A stretch of 64,000 nucleotides of DNA from Amphirosellinia nigrospora (Eukaryota; Ascomycota; Sordariomycetes; Xylariales; Xylariaceae), in the NCBI GenBank assembly GCA_004123355.1, contig SCHM01000002.1, positions 6,235,569 to 6,299,568 on the forward strand. Direction: 5' to 3'. How positions within the stretch are numbered: the stretch's first letter is position 1; each line of letters begins with the position of its first letter. Shown here one piece after another: positions 28,141-40,200 of the stretch. The notes under the pieces were generated by a model, which was given only the letters and a program-made list of their open reading frames with translations, was not told the DNA's origin and searched no databases. The position numbers and the translations under genes were made by a program.

Positions 28141-28475
28141 TATTACACAATCCTTTGCCTTGTCCTGTTTGGTTAGGCTCGGATAGATTTTCCACCGAAC
28201 AGTAAGTGGAGAACTATGCAGTGCGGTGGCATCCCATTGGGGGAGGGCTAGTCTTGGCAACATAGGTTACGTAGCTACAAGCTCGCATTCTCACCTCCCT
28301 ACGATATTGTGGGGATGAAATGCGAGACGTATGCGCCTCGTTCGCATTCATTTAGCACCGGGGCCAAGACAAACACCATCGCATCGAGGTGAATGCGCCT
28401 CAGTATCATACATTGTCTATCAAGAAGATGATTAAACTGAAATGTAGATATGATTATCGCCACGTAGAGGATAGG

Positions 28476-28483
28476 TATATATA
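28476..28483 (+). promoter_or_regulatory. TATA-like box upstream of the DUF2306 gene
   Basis: TATATATA lies about 190 bases before the start codon at 28673 and is followed by a pyrimidine-rich leader, a plausible arrangement for a fungal core promoter. No other copy lies nearer to the start. Confidence 0.4.
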
Positions 28484-28672
28484 GAATAGACAGCGCCCGA
28501 ATAGCTAGTGTCTTTGATAGTTAATACTCACTTCAGTTGACTTTCTACATCTATTCACACAAATTTACTACATCTACTTAGTTTTTCTTGATTCTTTACC
28601 TTTATTCTCGTCTAATTCTGGAATTCCCGAACCTTGTCTCTTAGTCTTGAAATTTCTGCTTCGTCTCTCACA

Positions 28673-30040
28673 ATGGCGAAATCGGATAGGCCTCCCCGTA
28701 ACGCTTTTGTAGCCCAAGCCCGCAAAGTTTACAACCCAATCGGTTTCTCGAAGGGCTACAATTTTATCTTATGGTTTATCTTCATCGGCGCACTGTTTGG
28801 ATTTGGCCTCGCACGGCTCGAGTATCTCGACTTTTGGGGTGTCTTCTGCGATCCAAACAAGAAAGCAGGAAGTGGTGCGTTGCCAGGAGAATGCTACTAC
28901 TACACTATGCCAGGAAGATACCACATCGGTATAATTCTACACCTTGCCGCCATCGTTCCGGGAAGTTTGCTTGCATGCTTCCAATTCGTCCCCGTGATCC
29001 GACACAAGTTCATCATCGTCCATCGTATTAACGGGTACCTCGTCATACTCCTGGCTATTCTGGGAACGGTTGGCGCACTCATGATAGGTCGTCGTGCGGC
29101 AGGAGGTGGAGTGGACGTTCAGACCCTAGTCGGTCTCCTAGCTATACTCTTCATTGGCTCCCTGGCAATGGCGTATATCAACGTCAAGCGATTACAGATC
29201 GAGCAACACAGAGCTTGGATGATTCGAGCGTGGGCTTATGTAAGTGCCCCTAATCGAGAACCCAATCTATAAAAGACACTATGCTAATATCTGATGAATA
29301 AAGGGAGGCACTATCATCACTCTTCGTATCGGCTTAATCATTGGTGCTATGATCATCACATCCATCGGCGGTCACTACTACGTCGAACCTTGCGATAAGA
29401 TCAACTTTGCGCTGAAGGGCGAGAATGCTACGATGCACTTCTATCCTGAATGCGCACCCCTGTTCTCTGGCGAGAATCTGGACCAGCAGGCTGCAGTTTC
29501 CGCAAACTTTAACGGAAATAACGCCATGGAGGTGGGTGCGTCACTAAATGCGGCCTTTGGTCCGGCTGCATGGCTTGCTCTCGCATTGCACGCTTTTGCT
29601 GCGGAATTATATGTAAGCATCATCGCATACCTGAACATAGTCGATTGTGATAGGGGTCTCGTGCTGATGTTTCGATAGCTTCACCTCACGCCCGCTGAGC
29701 ATGACCGCCTTAGAAATGTTTCTTATCAACGACAACTTGAAGCGGGCATGAAGAACCCTGGCAGATCTGGTTGTAAGTAACCCTCAGAACATATTTCCTT
29801 GTCCAGGTTATACCAATATTCCTTTTGGGCTAGACTTCTGTCTTTAAAAGTTCCCACACTTCTGATTTATAAACATATCATGCTTGGACATACGATCTAA
29901 CCTCGAGTGCTACAGTGACCGCTGATCGCCTTGGTGATGCCCATAGATGGACTCCGGTTTCAGCCAACCACGTCGGTGACAGCGATGAATCTCTGAAGGA
30001 TCATGTAGAGCTGCAATCTACTTCTCACAATTCGTCATAG
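28673..30040 (+). CDS. DUF2306 multi-pass membrane protein
   Basis: Four exons, 28673-29239, 29304-29612, 29679-29772 and 29916-30040, join in frame to 364 residues. All introns are GT..AG (64, 66 and 143 nt). The ATG at 28673 is preceded by CACA, a good fungal context, and no intact ATG lies upstream in frame. The protein has a short polar N-terminus and several hydrophobic spans (about residues 26-46, 80-105, 115-140, 145-165 and two or three later). Between them lie HRINGY and EQHRAWMIRAWAY, the conserved pieces of DUF2306 (PF10067). The polar C-terminus of about 70 residues is probably cytosolic. No biochemical function is established for this family. It is unbroken, unlike most neighbours. 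Confidence 0.88.
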
Positions 30041-31218
30041 AGCTGTTGGGCTACTCTGGCCTTGTCTTTCTTAGCTTAGTACCGGCATTTCTGAACTATT
30101 GACCCCAGCAAAGAAATGCCCATGGATGTTTGTAATAATATTGCTCTTTACCATGTAGTTCGCGTATATCCGTGAATCATATTGTGACCGTCACGAAGTT
30201 ACGAAATATTACTTGAACGAAGAGGCTATCTGTATAAAGGGGCAGTTTTGGAGGCGTTCAAGCAACAATAAGTATAGATGACCTACCCAGTACTACATTC
30301 AAGTCTACTCAAAATCACTTCTGTCACGATACGCATAAGTCAATTTTAGGTATTCAAGTGCTCAGCTTGACTACATTCTATCTTTTGGCAGTGTTGTGGT
30401 ATAGTGCTGCGGTGCTGTTTCCTGACAACTTGGAGGAATATGGATTGTCTCGATCAAAACCAACGTATTAGATTTGACTGAAAGTTAATAGAAATCTAGG
30501 TGTATGTAATTAAGTACACGTATAGGCGACTTTATTTGTTGCTCCTTGATCTGCAATTCGTTTATGAGGACCCCCTTTACTGGCCAGGACTATTTTTGCG
30601 GACAGCCACTCGCACTACTCAATTGCTTCGCTTATTTCATCGTTCGTTTCCAATTGAATTCTTTTGCATTCAAACACCTGGGCTAAATCATAACAAGTCT
30701 CCTATGATACATGCATGCATTTGATCAAGGATATATGCATACACCAGTCGAGGACCAGCCTATTAGGGTGATTAGTCGCTTCGCGCAACAATAAGAGATT
30801 ATGCATACCCCTACACCGAGATAATAGCAAGGTGATTTAATACAAATACTTTGCAGGTGACATAGAATTTATTAGAGATGATAGGGAGTGGCGCGCGCTA
30901 TTTATCTGCGAGCTTGAGTATAGGTTACATCGGATGCTACCAAATGAAAATAGATCCTACCGAGAACCATAGAATTTGACCAAAGAAAACCGTGCAGATG
31001 ATTGAGTCAGATATGATAAAAGAAAATAAAACCTAAAGGATAGTTATTTACAAACTGATAAGATATAGTATTAAACAACGTTTTACATATATCTCAACGG
31101 CCTACCACGTCACTTCTAGTGTGCGGTGGTAGACTATATACTCTTACATTATCCAATGTGATGGCCTGATTCGTGACTAACTTGTAGGGATGTCTTATCC
31201 CTACTTGTAGTATATTTA
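30041..31218. other. Intergenic, no gene seen
   Basis: Short frames only (for example one of 74 codons near 30500), without motif, codon bias or splice context. This stretch probably holds the 3' ends of two convergent genes. Confidence 0.55.
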
Positions 31219-33378
31219 CTAATGCTCGACGGGCTTGAGGTGGATGTTGAGGGCAGGCTTTTCCCAAACTGTAAACGCCCTCTGGCCATCCAGCCAGTTA
31301 CGGCTGTCGTCGGCTAGGGTCATGTCGAAGTTGTAGATTTTGGCGAGGATCAGGCGCATTTCGGCATAGGCAAGGCTAGATGTGAAGAGTGATATGTTAG
31401 TTTTCCAGGTCAATTCTGTATGATGATAATTCTCCCGAATGGGACAAGTGTAGACATACTTTTTACCAAGGCAGTTACGTGGACCAACGCTAAATGATTG
31501 CATGGCATCTAAGAGGCTCGTTAGCGATGGCATTTGACGATCGGAGTAAACATGTCTTAAAAACCACAGGAGCAAGGAGAGACGTCATAATCCAAAACCT
31601 TGCTTCTGGGCCTTGATATGAAGAAAAGGACATAGGTGTCCACTTACCGAGCTGGTCGCTCTTGTATTTCGCGTCGCCCAGCCATCGTTCGGGTGCGAAT
31701 GCATAAGGCTCGTTCCAATAATGACTGTCGTGGTTTACGGCCCACTGGTAGACGGAGGTAATGGTCTGTAGTAGGGTTGATTTAATTAGTCACCATGATA
31801 TCTCTTATTGAAGATGAAAATGATAGGCCTTGAGGACCTGGCAATGAATGACTTACACCCTCTGGCACAAATTTGCCGTCCACCATCGCGCCGCCTTTGG
31901 GCGCTATTCTAGGCAAACTTCCCGCAACAGGAGGGTAGCGGCGAAGGGATTCGTTCAAACACGCCAACATCTGTAGACTTAAGTTTAGTGTATTGTCGTT
32001 TTATTGCGTGTTGAAAAAGGTGTGAAGACATTAAACTTTTGGATTGGCAGCTCTTGCTTCTGCAATCTTGAAAGTCGATAAGCAAAGACGTCGGGGGCTT
32101 ACATATGTCAAATTTCCAACACTAGTGAGTGTTATTTCGTCGTCGTGTTTGAAGGCAGATCGAATTTCTTGCTCCAGCTTTCTTAACTTTTCAGGATGGC
32201 TCGTAAGCAGCCAAGTAGCACCTGATAGCAAAGTAGCCGTAGTTTCGGACCCGGCACTATTGGAGTCAGTTATTGCTAGTTGGGACTAATGCGCGAGGGT
32301 TTTAGAAGCTTCTCAGCACTCTATTGTCGCAAAAAAGGAAACATCGTGCTTCAAAACTCCCAAAAAAAGTAAGAGAATAATTCCGAGAATGACTTACACA
32401 ATCAACAAAACAGCGTTCAAAGTTATGCGGCTCTGGTCGAGATTGAGTTCTTCCTTCTTACGAAGCAGTCCTTCAAGGAAGTCAGGTCTTTCGCTACCCT
32501 TCATGCGCTCGCCGACTTTCTCGTACACCACGGAGCGGTTCCTGTTTTCGGCTAGCATCGACGACTTGTTGATCCATCCAATAGGTCTTCGCAGCCCAAG
32601 CCGTACCAGTCCTTGGATTATAGCGCCCTGATAGATGACCTGCCCGATAAGCGTCACCCAGGGGTGATATTCCGAATTCTGTAGACAACCAAAGCCACCC
32701 TCGACACCGAAGCTAAGATCCCCAATGATGTCGAATGTGGTATAGTTGTACCACTCCCGTAGATTTTGAGTGGTATTCGTCTTACTGCCTTCCTTCAGTC
32801 GGGAAATTAACAAGTCGACGTATGAGCCGATTATGGGTTCTTGTTCTCTCAATGAGCGGTCGCTAAAGCCATGGGACATTTGTCGCCGCAATACGCCGTG
32901 ATGTTGGCGATCCGCGTTAATTATTGATGTTGGCAACCACTCAAATATCTTGTAAACACCATCGTATTTCGGGAACTCCTCCTCGCCCGCCTTCTTATGA
33001 CCATAGATATCACGCCAAGCTTGAGGGCTGCTAAAAGCAAGCTCACCGGGGGCGACACGGACTACGGGACCATACTGCTTGTGTAATTCGTCTACATGGA
33101 AAGGTAGAAACCCCCGTAACTGGTACCAAGCACGGGGAAATATCGACATGCGATGAGACAAGGGTCCCGGGTAGTTTCGTAGGGGATGTAAAAATACATT
33201 GTACATGACATGTCCTATGATGTATATAATCCCCTTTTAAAGACGTTGCTTGTTAGTCAATATGTCCTCCTGAGCTAGGGAGTGGGAGCTGGATGTCCCA
33301 GTACCATGATACCACAATAGGGGTAGGTGAGCTTACAAGCGCCAGCCCATTCTGGGCGAGTTCAACTGCACCGGCCAT
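31219..33378 (-). CDS. Cytochrome P450 monooxygenase, CYP65/isotrichodermin C-15 hydroxylase-like, intact
   Basis: Seven exons in transcript order, 33378-33337, 33233-32398, 32256-32103, 31970-31857, 31765-31648, 31508-31460 and 31375-31219, give 489 residues with no frame break. Residues 1-25 hold a short hydrophobic ER anchor ([17 protein letters not shown]), then the HPLRNYPGP proline hinge. The I-helix motif is AGSETT, the K-helix is ESLR, then PERW, and the heme loop is [11 protein letters not shown] with the Cys thiolate ligand. The last-but-one intron uses a GTATGT donor. A membrane-bound P450 of this type hydroxylates small lipophilic metabolites with electrons from P450 reductase. 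The resemblance to trichothecene-type hydroxylases is by motif only, so the substrate is not known. Intron 2 resembles two introns of the second P450 (see findings). Confidence 0.92.
32257..32397 (-). repeat. Intron 2 of the intact P450, introner-like sequence
   Basis: A 141-nt GTAAGT..TAG intron placed just before AGSETT. It shares its first 50 bases (GTRAGT.ATTCTCGG pattern), GTTTCCTTTT and the 19-base string AGAAGCTTCTAAAACCCTC with the intron at 36981-37117, although that intron sits at a different place in a different P450. Confidence 0.7.
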
Positions 33379-35043
33379 ATTGCCGGTTCCAGTAGGTTAT
33401 CCTTTTTGGTTTTGGTTTTCTGATGCTGTGCATACAAACACTACTCTTTGGGGATGGCGTTACGGAGTTCTCGACGCAAGGGAAAGAGGTACGTGTTGTC
33501 AGTATAGATGGTGCAGGTAGCGTTACACCTCTCTCTCAGACATGTAGTTGTGAGTTATGGGCTTCAAGTTAATATCTATACAGGTTGGGGCCTATGTGTC
33601 TATATATAATTGTGCTGGATGGTCGTATGAGTAGTCTAGGCGGGGACCTGCACTACCACTACATGAGACACCAGCGTCACTTGCCCAATATAGTAGAGCG
33701 TACCAAAAGACTAGGGACATGCAGTAGTAGATCGGTTGGGCAGAACCGATAGACGTTCCCCGTTGGATCGGCGTCAAACCAGGGACCCGACCCTCCGCGA
33801 TCGGGATGCCGGGGCTCATCAAGCTTCCGAATTCGTAGACATTTGCTATTGGTGGTAATGCCTACTTGAATAGTAGAAGTGGTAAGGGTAGCAACGACAG
33901 TCTTTTGGAAGGGAGGGCCTGGCCATGGGGTGCATGAGCCGGCCGGACCAGGCATGAATCAGGATGGGCCATCATGATGGTGGACCTCCGCCTGGCGGTT
34001 CCCGCCGTCAAATTCCCCTGCTTATGGCAACTCGGAGACTTAATAATTCTGAGTAGGCATGTTTATCCGGGGCTGCTCTGAGCTGGAGTGGTTGGCGGTT
34101 GGAGGCTTGGTAAGTCGTGTTACGCTGTTGATCGACCGACCATCCGTCACTTGCGGAATACGCACATATTACACATCCCTAGTCGGACTGCCCACAATTT
34201 TCCAACCGTGTAGACATGGATTTGGCTGCTGTCTCCGCCCGGACACGGCAGCTAGTATAGTAGTATAAGCCTATCCAAACTAACTCCAACGCGCATGCAG
34301 CAGCATGGATACGCGTGACTTGGTGTTGCACACCATGCGAGATGATTGGGTTTATTGCCGATGCATATTAGTTATAAGCTGGGTAGGCATGATGAGTAGC
34401 GCTTAAGGAAGGAGATTCTGTTGTCAGGTTACGTACGTGGGCCAACCGTGAATAGCCACGCCGAGACGTTCTAGCCTAGTCGTTCGAGGTGGAACAGCAT
34501 GCCGTACCCATGTTCAGTTCATATGGTATCCGTGCGGTGTTGAGCTGGAGATAGAGATCTCAATCAATAAACGTTGATTGAATTATGAACTTCACTTATT
34601 CTGGCTCATGACATACCCATCTACAAAGGTAAGCAGAAATCGGTAGACGATGGGTAGGTATTCCAGTAGTATTACGGGACGGTCCGTCTGACAGCATGCT
34701 TGGAGATTTTGGTTTTCTCAACGGCCTGCTCTATTGACCCGCCGAGTCGACATCCTTTGGGCTGAATGATAACACCCAGCGACGATCTCGAACGTCCGTA
34801 TAGATAGGCGTGGGGGACCTTAAATCCGGTCTACTCTACCCTATTCCACACAATTCGACTCCAGAAATATCGTATCAAAACAACTTGCACAATATAATAC
34901 ATATACTAGCGCCTCATCCCTTGTCGTCAAAAATAAGAGCTACCGATTGGACAGGTCAATCTCACGCATTTTTGATTGGTTGACCTCTCTTATATATGGG
35001 CACTTGGATATCTTTACACTACTTTGATAGGCGATAAGCTTAA

Positions 35044-35334
35044 ATGTTGATACCTAGCCAGGTCGTATTTTTGTGTCTTCTCTTGTTCCTTTCTCGATCA
35101 ACCTTGCGACATAAATCTCAGGAACAGTATGAGCAGGGGCTTACGAATACCCCTGTTAATCTATTTAGCGTAGGTACGTGTAAAACCAAACTAATTCGTA
35201 TGCCGAGACAAGACTGCGGCGTGGGCCTGTCAATTAAGCTGCTTATTTTCGCACTTTCGGATGAGATCATCGTGTGTTGTGTGTGCGGCAAACGCACCAT
35301 AAGGAAAAATCCACATTGGATAGAAACCGATTAA
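35044..35334 (+). CDS. Possible small secreted cysteine-containing protein
   Basis: A 96-codon frame with ATG at 35044. The N-terminus is hydrophobic (VVFLCLLLFLSRS, residues 8-20) and looks like a signal peptide. The remainder has five cysteines, three of them in VCCVCG near residue 80. A TATATA box lies about 50 bases upstream, and two ATTGG (reverse CCAAT) motifs and a 7-bp inverted repeat (AGGTCAA/TTGACCT) precede it. This promoter-like setting is the main support. No family is recognised, and a chance frame is quite possible. Confidence 0.3.
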   Translation: MLIPSQVVFLCLLLFLSRSTLRHKSQEQYEQGLTNTPVNLFSVGTCKTKLIRMPRQDCGVGLSIKLLIFALSDEIIVCCVCGKRTIRKNPHWIETD

Positions 35335-35729
35335 GACTCTCTCTGATCGGTAGTATGCATAGATAACGATGCTATATTCGGCCCCGATATAACCGAACTT
35401 GTGGCACCAGATTCTTGGCGGCTTCTTAAGTCCGAACCCAGGCTTTCTGCGGATTTCGGGGCCGGATTACGGATTATGAATGAATCAACATGACATTCGC
35501 GGCGAGTTACATGGTGTCACGATATTGCCGTAGATGATGATGCAGTAGCTAGTCATAAGGAATCATAATGACCCGTGTAGAATGAGAACCTATATTTGCC
35601 ACCCTGAGGCAGAGGGAATGTAGGACTTGATCATCAGACTGATAAATTTGATGCAACTAATTAACCTGAAAATAGCACATAGTCCATAGCCACATGTGCA
35701 ATAGATACTAGAAAGGATTAAATCTACTT

Positions 35730-35791
35730 AGTGCTCTGAGAGGTTATATTCTCGGGGTTCGGTCTGCACTTGACTGACCTCTCAGAGCACT
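35730..35791. repeat. 15-bp perfect inverted repeat, 32-nt spacer
   Basis: AGTGCTCTGAGAGGT at 35730-35744 is exactly complementary to ACCTCTCAGAGCACT at 35777-35791. It could be the remnant of a small foldback element or a hairpin. No target duplication is obvious. Confidence 0.75.
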
Positions 35792-35994
35792 GCATACAGA
35801 TGCACAAAAGACGTGTGTATATATAGTCAGGGGCTAGCATCTGTCTTCAAGTATTAGGCCCTTCGTGCATCAAAGGACACTTGTATTTGGAGGTCTTATC
35901 TTTATCGTTTTATTAATAGCTGGTATTGGAGTGCGACGTCCTCGTGGTAACAATCCCCTATGTAATGGCATCTTCGCAGACGTGTATAGACCGC

Positions 35995-36155
35995 TGTGAC
36001 AAGAGCTTGTGCTCAAGAGCGTGGAACGGGGGCCTATCCAGTTCAAGAGCTCTTTGGGGTTTATGGGGTCTCTGGTTTCCTATTTCTCTCTATAATGCAA
36101 CCTCGCTTTTGCTCCTTATTAATAGGCAGATTTAGAGGTCTCGTAGAACCTCCAG
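35995..36155 (+). mobile_element. SINE-like repeat, copy 1
   Basis: Starts GTGACAAGAGCTTGTGCTCA and continues with CTCTTTGGGG, GGTTTCCTATTTCT, TGCAACCTCGC and a final AGACCTCC-like end (here GAACCTCC). These are the same blocks in the same order as copies at 41434, 42422 and 43225. It has no coding capacity. It lies upstream of the damaged P450 on the opposite strand. Confidence 0.6.
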
Positions 36156-36980
36156 TAGTAAGCTCGTCGGCAGGGGCCCATACTACACGAGACTATTATA
36201 ATTATTACTCACTATATTTCCCTCTGTATGCCTCGGACTTCGAGGAGGTCAAAGGCTGTTCGACCGTCCAGAACTTTGAGTAGCTGGTGGCCCTATAACT
36301 TGTGGCTCTGTAGCTTGTCCGTATGATAATTGCTATGATCCCTTGATACCTACTTCGATGTCATCAGTGAATAAGGACCTCCTTGCTCCTTTTCCTATGC
36401 CCGGCGCGGCATGCTCTCCGAACCTACATTCGCGTCCTAGACTCTCTTCAACCCTAAAGTGAGGATGTCCCTTTTACTAGCTGGAATACTTTATAAAGAA
36501 TTTCAACATCAAGGACCAGTGGCCTTATTAGGAATGGTATTGTGATGTTATAGCGTTATATCTTTGCCTAAATCCATGAGACGCAATCAATCTTAGGTTA
36601 GAATTCCCCTTAGCCAATAATACTAAATCCCCTTAAATTTTAACTTTTGAACAAGCCATGATGGATGTCTTGAAGTAATTTGTATCCCAAATATCCTATC
36701 TAGGCTCGATATAGAGGAAGGCCAAGCTACGGATCGTGTGCTTGCAACTATAGAGCTGCATGCCGCCTGTGCACCATTTCTCCTTCAGCTGGGCACTATA
36801 GGTATCATTAATGACCACTTCGCTAATAACTTCTGTAAGTGAATTTTATCCGCCAGCAATTACACTATCACAGGCGTTTTGCTTCTAGATCTAAGTGCTC
36901 TTTTACTAGTTAAGAACATCGTGGTCCTTCCGAGGTATCAACTTCACCATTAGCGGCGCCTCCTCCACATCACTAAAACA

Positions 36981-37117
36981 CTCGAAGTTAGTTGTCGCCA
37001 TTTCAAGTGCGATATAGGAGGGTTTTAGAAGCTTCTAGGCATCATCTTGACATAAAAGGAAACTTGCACATTGAAAATTACCAAAATAAGTAGAAAGCGA
37101 CTCCGAGAATTACTCAC
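36981..37117 (-). repeat. Last intron of the second P450, introner-like sequence
   Basis: GTGAGT donor; the acceptor is probably TTCGAG at 36981, with phase uncertain. It shares the opening ATTCTCGG block, GTTTCCTTTT and a 19-base identical string with the intron at 32257-32397. The length is also nearly the same (137 versus 141 nt). Confidence 0.65.
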
Positions 37118-37217
37118 TATACATTTCGGCATCGCCGAGCCAGTTGCCATGATCTCGTGCAAACTCCATATCGTATGTATACACAATCTTCGCAATCGCG
37201 ACACGGATTTCAAGCCA

Positions 37218-37289
37218 CTAGGAAAACTCAAAGTTAGCCATTTGAAAGTGTCCAAGACGAGGAAGAAAATGACACCGAGGATTGCTTAC
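37218..37289 (-). repeat. Post-heme intron of the second P450, shorter related intron
   Basis: A 72-nt intron, GTAAGC..CCTAG, between ACLGITQA and WLEIRVA. Its first 50 bases follow the same pattern (CTCGG, a TTTTCTTCCT-like pyrimidine run, TTGGA, TTTCAA) as the two longer introns. It lacks their middle and 3' blocks. Confidence 0.55.
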
Positions 37290-40200
37290 TGCCTGTGTAA
37301 TACCCAGACAAGCCGTGGGTCCCGTGCTAAAGGCCAGATTTCTGGGCTGAGGCACACCACCCTCTGCCAACCAGCGTTCAGGTCGGAACGTGTACGGATC
37401 TTCCCACTCGGTCTCGTTGTGGTTGACAGCCCAGTGTGGTACGGAGACTGTGACCCCTGGCGGCACAAACTGACCATCAACGTAATCACCTGGCGACACG
37501 CGCGGGAGTCCGAACGCGATCGGCGGGAACGCGCGCAATGTCTCTTCGATCACCGCGTTGAGGTATCGGAGGGACGCAAGTCGGTCGCCCGTTAGCTCGT
37601 CATAGCTCCCAAGCTCGCGCACCTCGTCCTGGAGCGCCCTCATACATTCCGGGTTTGCGCATAAGAAGTATATCGCGCCCGTCATAGCATGTGAGGCGGT
37701 GTCTGCGCCGGCGATGACCATTGCCTGGCAAGAGACACGAGCGAGGCCCAATCCAGCTTGCCACTTGCGATGACAGGACCGAAAATATCTCCCGTCTCTC
37801 GGCTTGGGTCCTCTTCCTGGAGCCGCACTCGCTTACGAAGCGTCTCCTCAGTGTACGCATAATGCTTCACACGGTTCTCTATCGCAGACTTTGAGACTAA
37901 GTATGGTAATACGAACCTCAGGAGCGGCATTCGCTGTGCTAAGGCAGGAAGTATTGCTGTGTGAACTCCGTCACGAAGCAGCGAAATCCAAAAGTGTGAC
38001 TTGCAGGCTTCGACAGCACCAAAGGACTCGCTAAATGTCATCCCCCTACTCTGTGTTAGCCCTAATCGTCAAGTTTTCTTTTGTTTTCTCCTTTTATCTC
38101 TTGTTTCTACAGTGCATAAGTAGGGAAGGTAGAATCGCAAAGCATCCATAAAGGGGTGGCGATGAAAAATAATGACGAACCCATAATGTCAAATCCTAGC
38201 CATGGCACTGCCTCTGCCATATTGACACCAACTCCATATGATGTAGCAGAAAGCTCTCCTAGTTTCTGCACGAATAAATCGACATATCGGATGAACTAGG
38301 TGCTCTTGCTTACGTATAGACCCTGCACTGAAACCCGGCAATAGTACTTGCCATACGTTCAGCCATGCATGTTCAGTTGTGTCTATTTCGTAGAAAAGCA
38401 CTCTCACGGAATCGCCGTTATTATAGAAGGTGGCGTCTTTGTAAATGGCTTCTTTTTTATCGAGTAGATATCGCGGTGCGCTTGGATCGTATTAAAGCTT
38501 AACTCATTCGGCGCTATCCGGACAACATTGCCTGCAATATGTCAGCGGTAACAATAGCCGTAAAATGAGTAAGGAAAAGACTAACCGTATTCTTTATGAG
38601 CATCATTTATAACTATTGGATAACGTCCGCTGAGCCAGTTCCAGGCGAACCAAATCTAAGGACATAGGATTAGTGAGTTGTACAGGCTGAAAAATGGATG
38701 AATACACGGACTTGTGATATAGCAGCGAGCTTGGGGCCCGGATACCTCGCTAGCGGATGAAAATAGAAGCTGTACAAACACCATCCAAAAGAGTAACATA
38801 GAAGTCCCTCGGCGAAGTTAGCTATACACCCAATCATATGATTATACAACTCTACTTACTATAATAAAGAGCCACGTCAACAAGGTAGCAAGAGGTAGTA
38901 TTGAGATCCTCTCAACCAGAACCATTGCGAACAGGTAGTTTCCTAATAGATGTGTATAGGGAATATGGTACGAAATAAGTGTTCGTAAATGTATATTGAA
39001 TATAATAGTCGCACTTCGGTATCATGTAGCAATACCATAGTAGCATTGTCCACGTAGTTAAAAAAAACTCAGGGGAAATTTCTCCCTTTATATTCACAGG
39101 ATTAGCCATTTCTAACAGTGACTTCGAAGTTAATGGTGTCCACACCATAATTCTCACACATAATCCAAATCTGGTTCAGATTCGCACAGGCAGGAATGAA
39201 GTGATGTCATTTCAAGCCACTATTGAAGCCTTCGAAAAGCATACGAGTGGGAGCCAACATGCTATGTCTCATCGAACCTATGAGAAATCAAAGTGAACTA
39301 AGTCTAGGGAATTCTACAGCTCCATGCAAGATGGCCAGTGTTAATCACATAGCCTCCCGTCCAGGTGTTGTGAGGCTTTGCTTTTGCTATTGGCTGACGT
39401 GGTCGAACCTACCATCACCTCACAGCGGAGTAGGAACTTGGACCCTTGCTTGCTAGGTAGGGTGATCTAGTGACCAGGAACTGAGCATCGTGCGGCTTGG
39501 CATAGATCTGAGCCGATAAGTGTATCTCTATTAGAAAATAGTATACTAGGTAACTAGCCCCTCACGAATAGTATTTAAGTCGAATTGGGCTCATACCAGC
39601 CTTTAAGCTGTTAAAATCCCTTCTCAATGGCGATTCTTAAATTAACAGATCACAACGCAAGGTAGAGGTCATGGTAGAGCTCATGGGGTCCTAGTGTGGA
39701 TGTCCTGAGTTGTCTGCTCCGCTCTGGTCTACCAGCCAGCCGAGACGGACTATTCCCGGTTCCGCAACACCGCCGCCATGCCATGCCTCGGTGAGATGAC
39801 CTCGCAACAACCCCCAACCAGGAATACATATAATGCGGTTCACAAGTTTGGCGGCCCAGAACCTGTGTCTCAAACACATAAAGATCAAATTGTGAGCTGG
39901 AGGTGATGGCGTACTGCGGTAGCCGTCATGAGACATGCCGATGCAAATCACATGTCTACAAACGCATCGCAGCCACGCAAGATCCCGCCGCCAACATGAC
40001 TTCATTCTGGGAGAGTACTGTGATTCCACTACACTAGGTGATAAGGCTGCATTCAGCTTACCTCGGCAAATAATCCGAATTTCGAACAAGGATGGAACCC
40101 AAGTGGGCCGCGGACATATTATTCTGTAGTACCAGTTGTACACTATGCGAGAATAGATTGTTTATCTAGATTTAATGCTAAATTATTTCCGAAATACCCA

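Larger units (their letters stand above)
27422..28672. other. Intergenic region holding a MITE and the DUF2306 promoter
   Basis: The space between two divergently read genes. It contains the MITE at 27771-28140 and a TATA-like site at 28476. The 150 bases before 28673 are rich in C/T and CTACATC-like motifs, as is common in fungal leaders. No coding signal is seen. Confidence 0.6.
33379..36905. other. 3.5-kb gene-poor region
   Basis: No supported gene except the weak candidate at 35044-35334. It contains a 15-bp inverted repeat pair (35730-35791) and one SINE-like copy (35995-36155). Several GC-rich frames around 33590-33960 have no recognisable domain and overlap one another on the same strand. 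Confidence 0.5.
36906..38925 (-). pseudogene. Second cytochrome P450, CYP65-like, with several frame breaks
   Basis: Traceable in seven exon pieces from the ATG at 38925 (anchor MVLVERISILPLATLLTWLF) to the TAG at 36906. Landmarks are FHPLARYPGP, RIAPNELSF, AGADTASHAMTG (I-helix), EETLR (K-helix), FRPERW, the heme loop FSTGPTACLG with Cys, and a C-terminus ending LIPRKDHDVLN. Frame breaks: one A lost near 38455, one extra base (or two lost) near 38290 and one C lost near 37726. The phase into the last exon also does not fit. It is a different subfamily member from the P450 at 31219-33378. It is either a recent pseudogene or a functional gene with consensus errors, since every key residue of the fold is still present. 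Confidence 0.8.

Noticed and set aside
28634-28672. Upstream in-frame extension of the DUF2306 gene
   Set aside because: The extension begins with TTG, not ATG. The ATG at 28673 has the better context.
39691-40143. 150-codon frame on the minus strand
   Set aside because: No motif, odd composition (many Arg, Cys and Trp), a second overlapping frame on the same strand and no splice support. Taken as chance.
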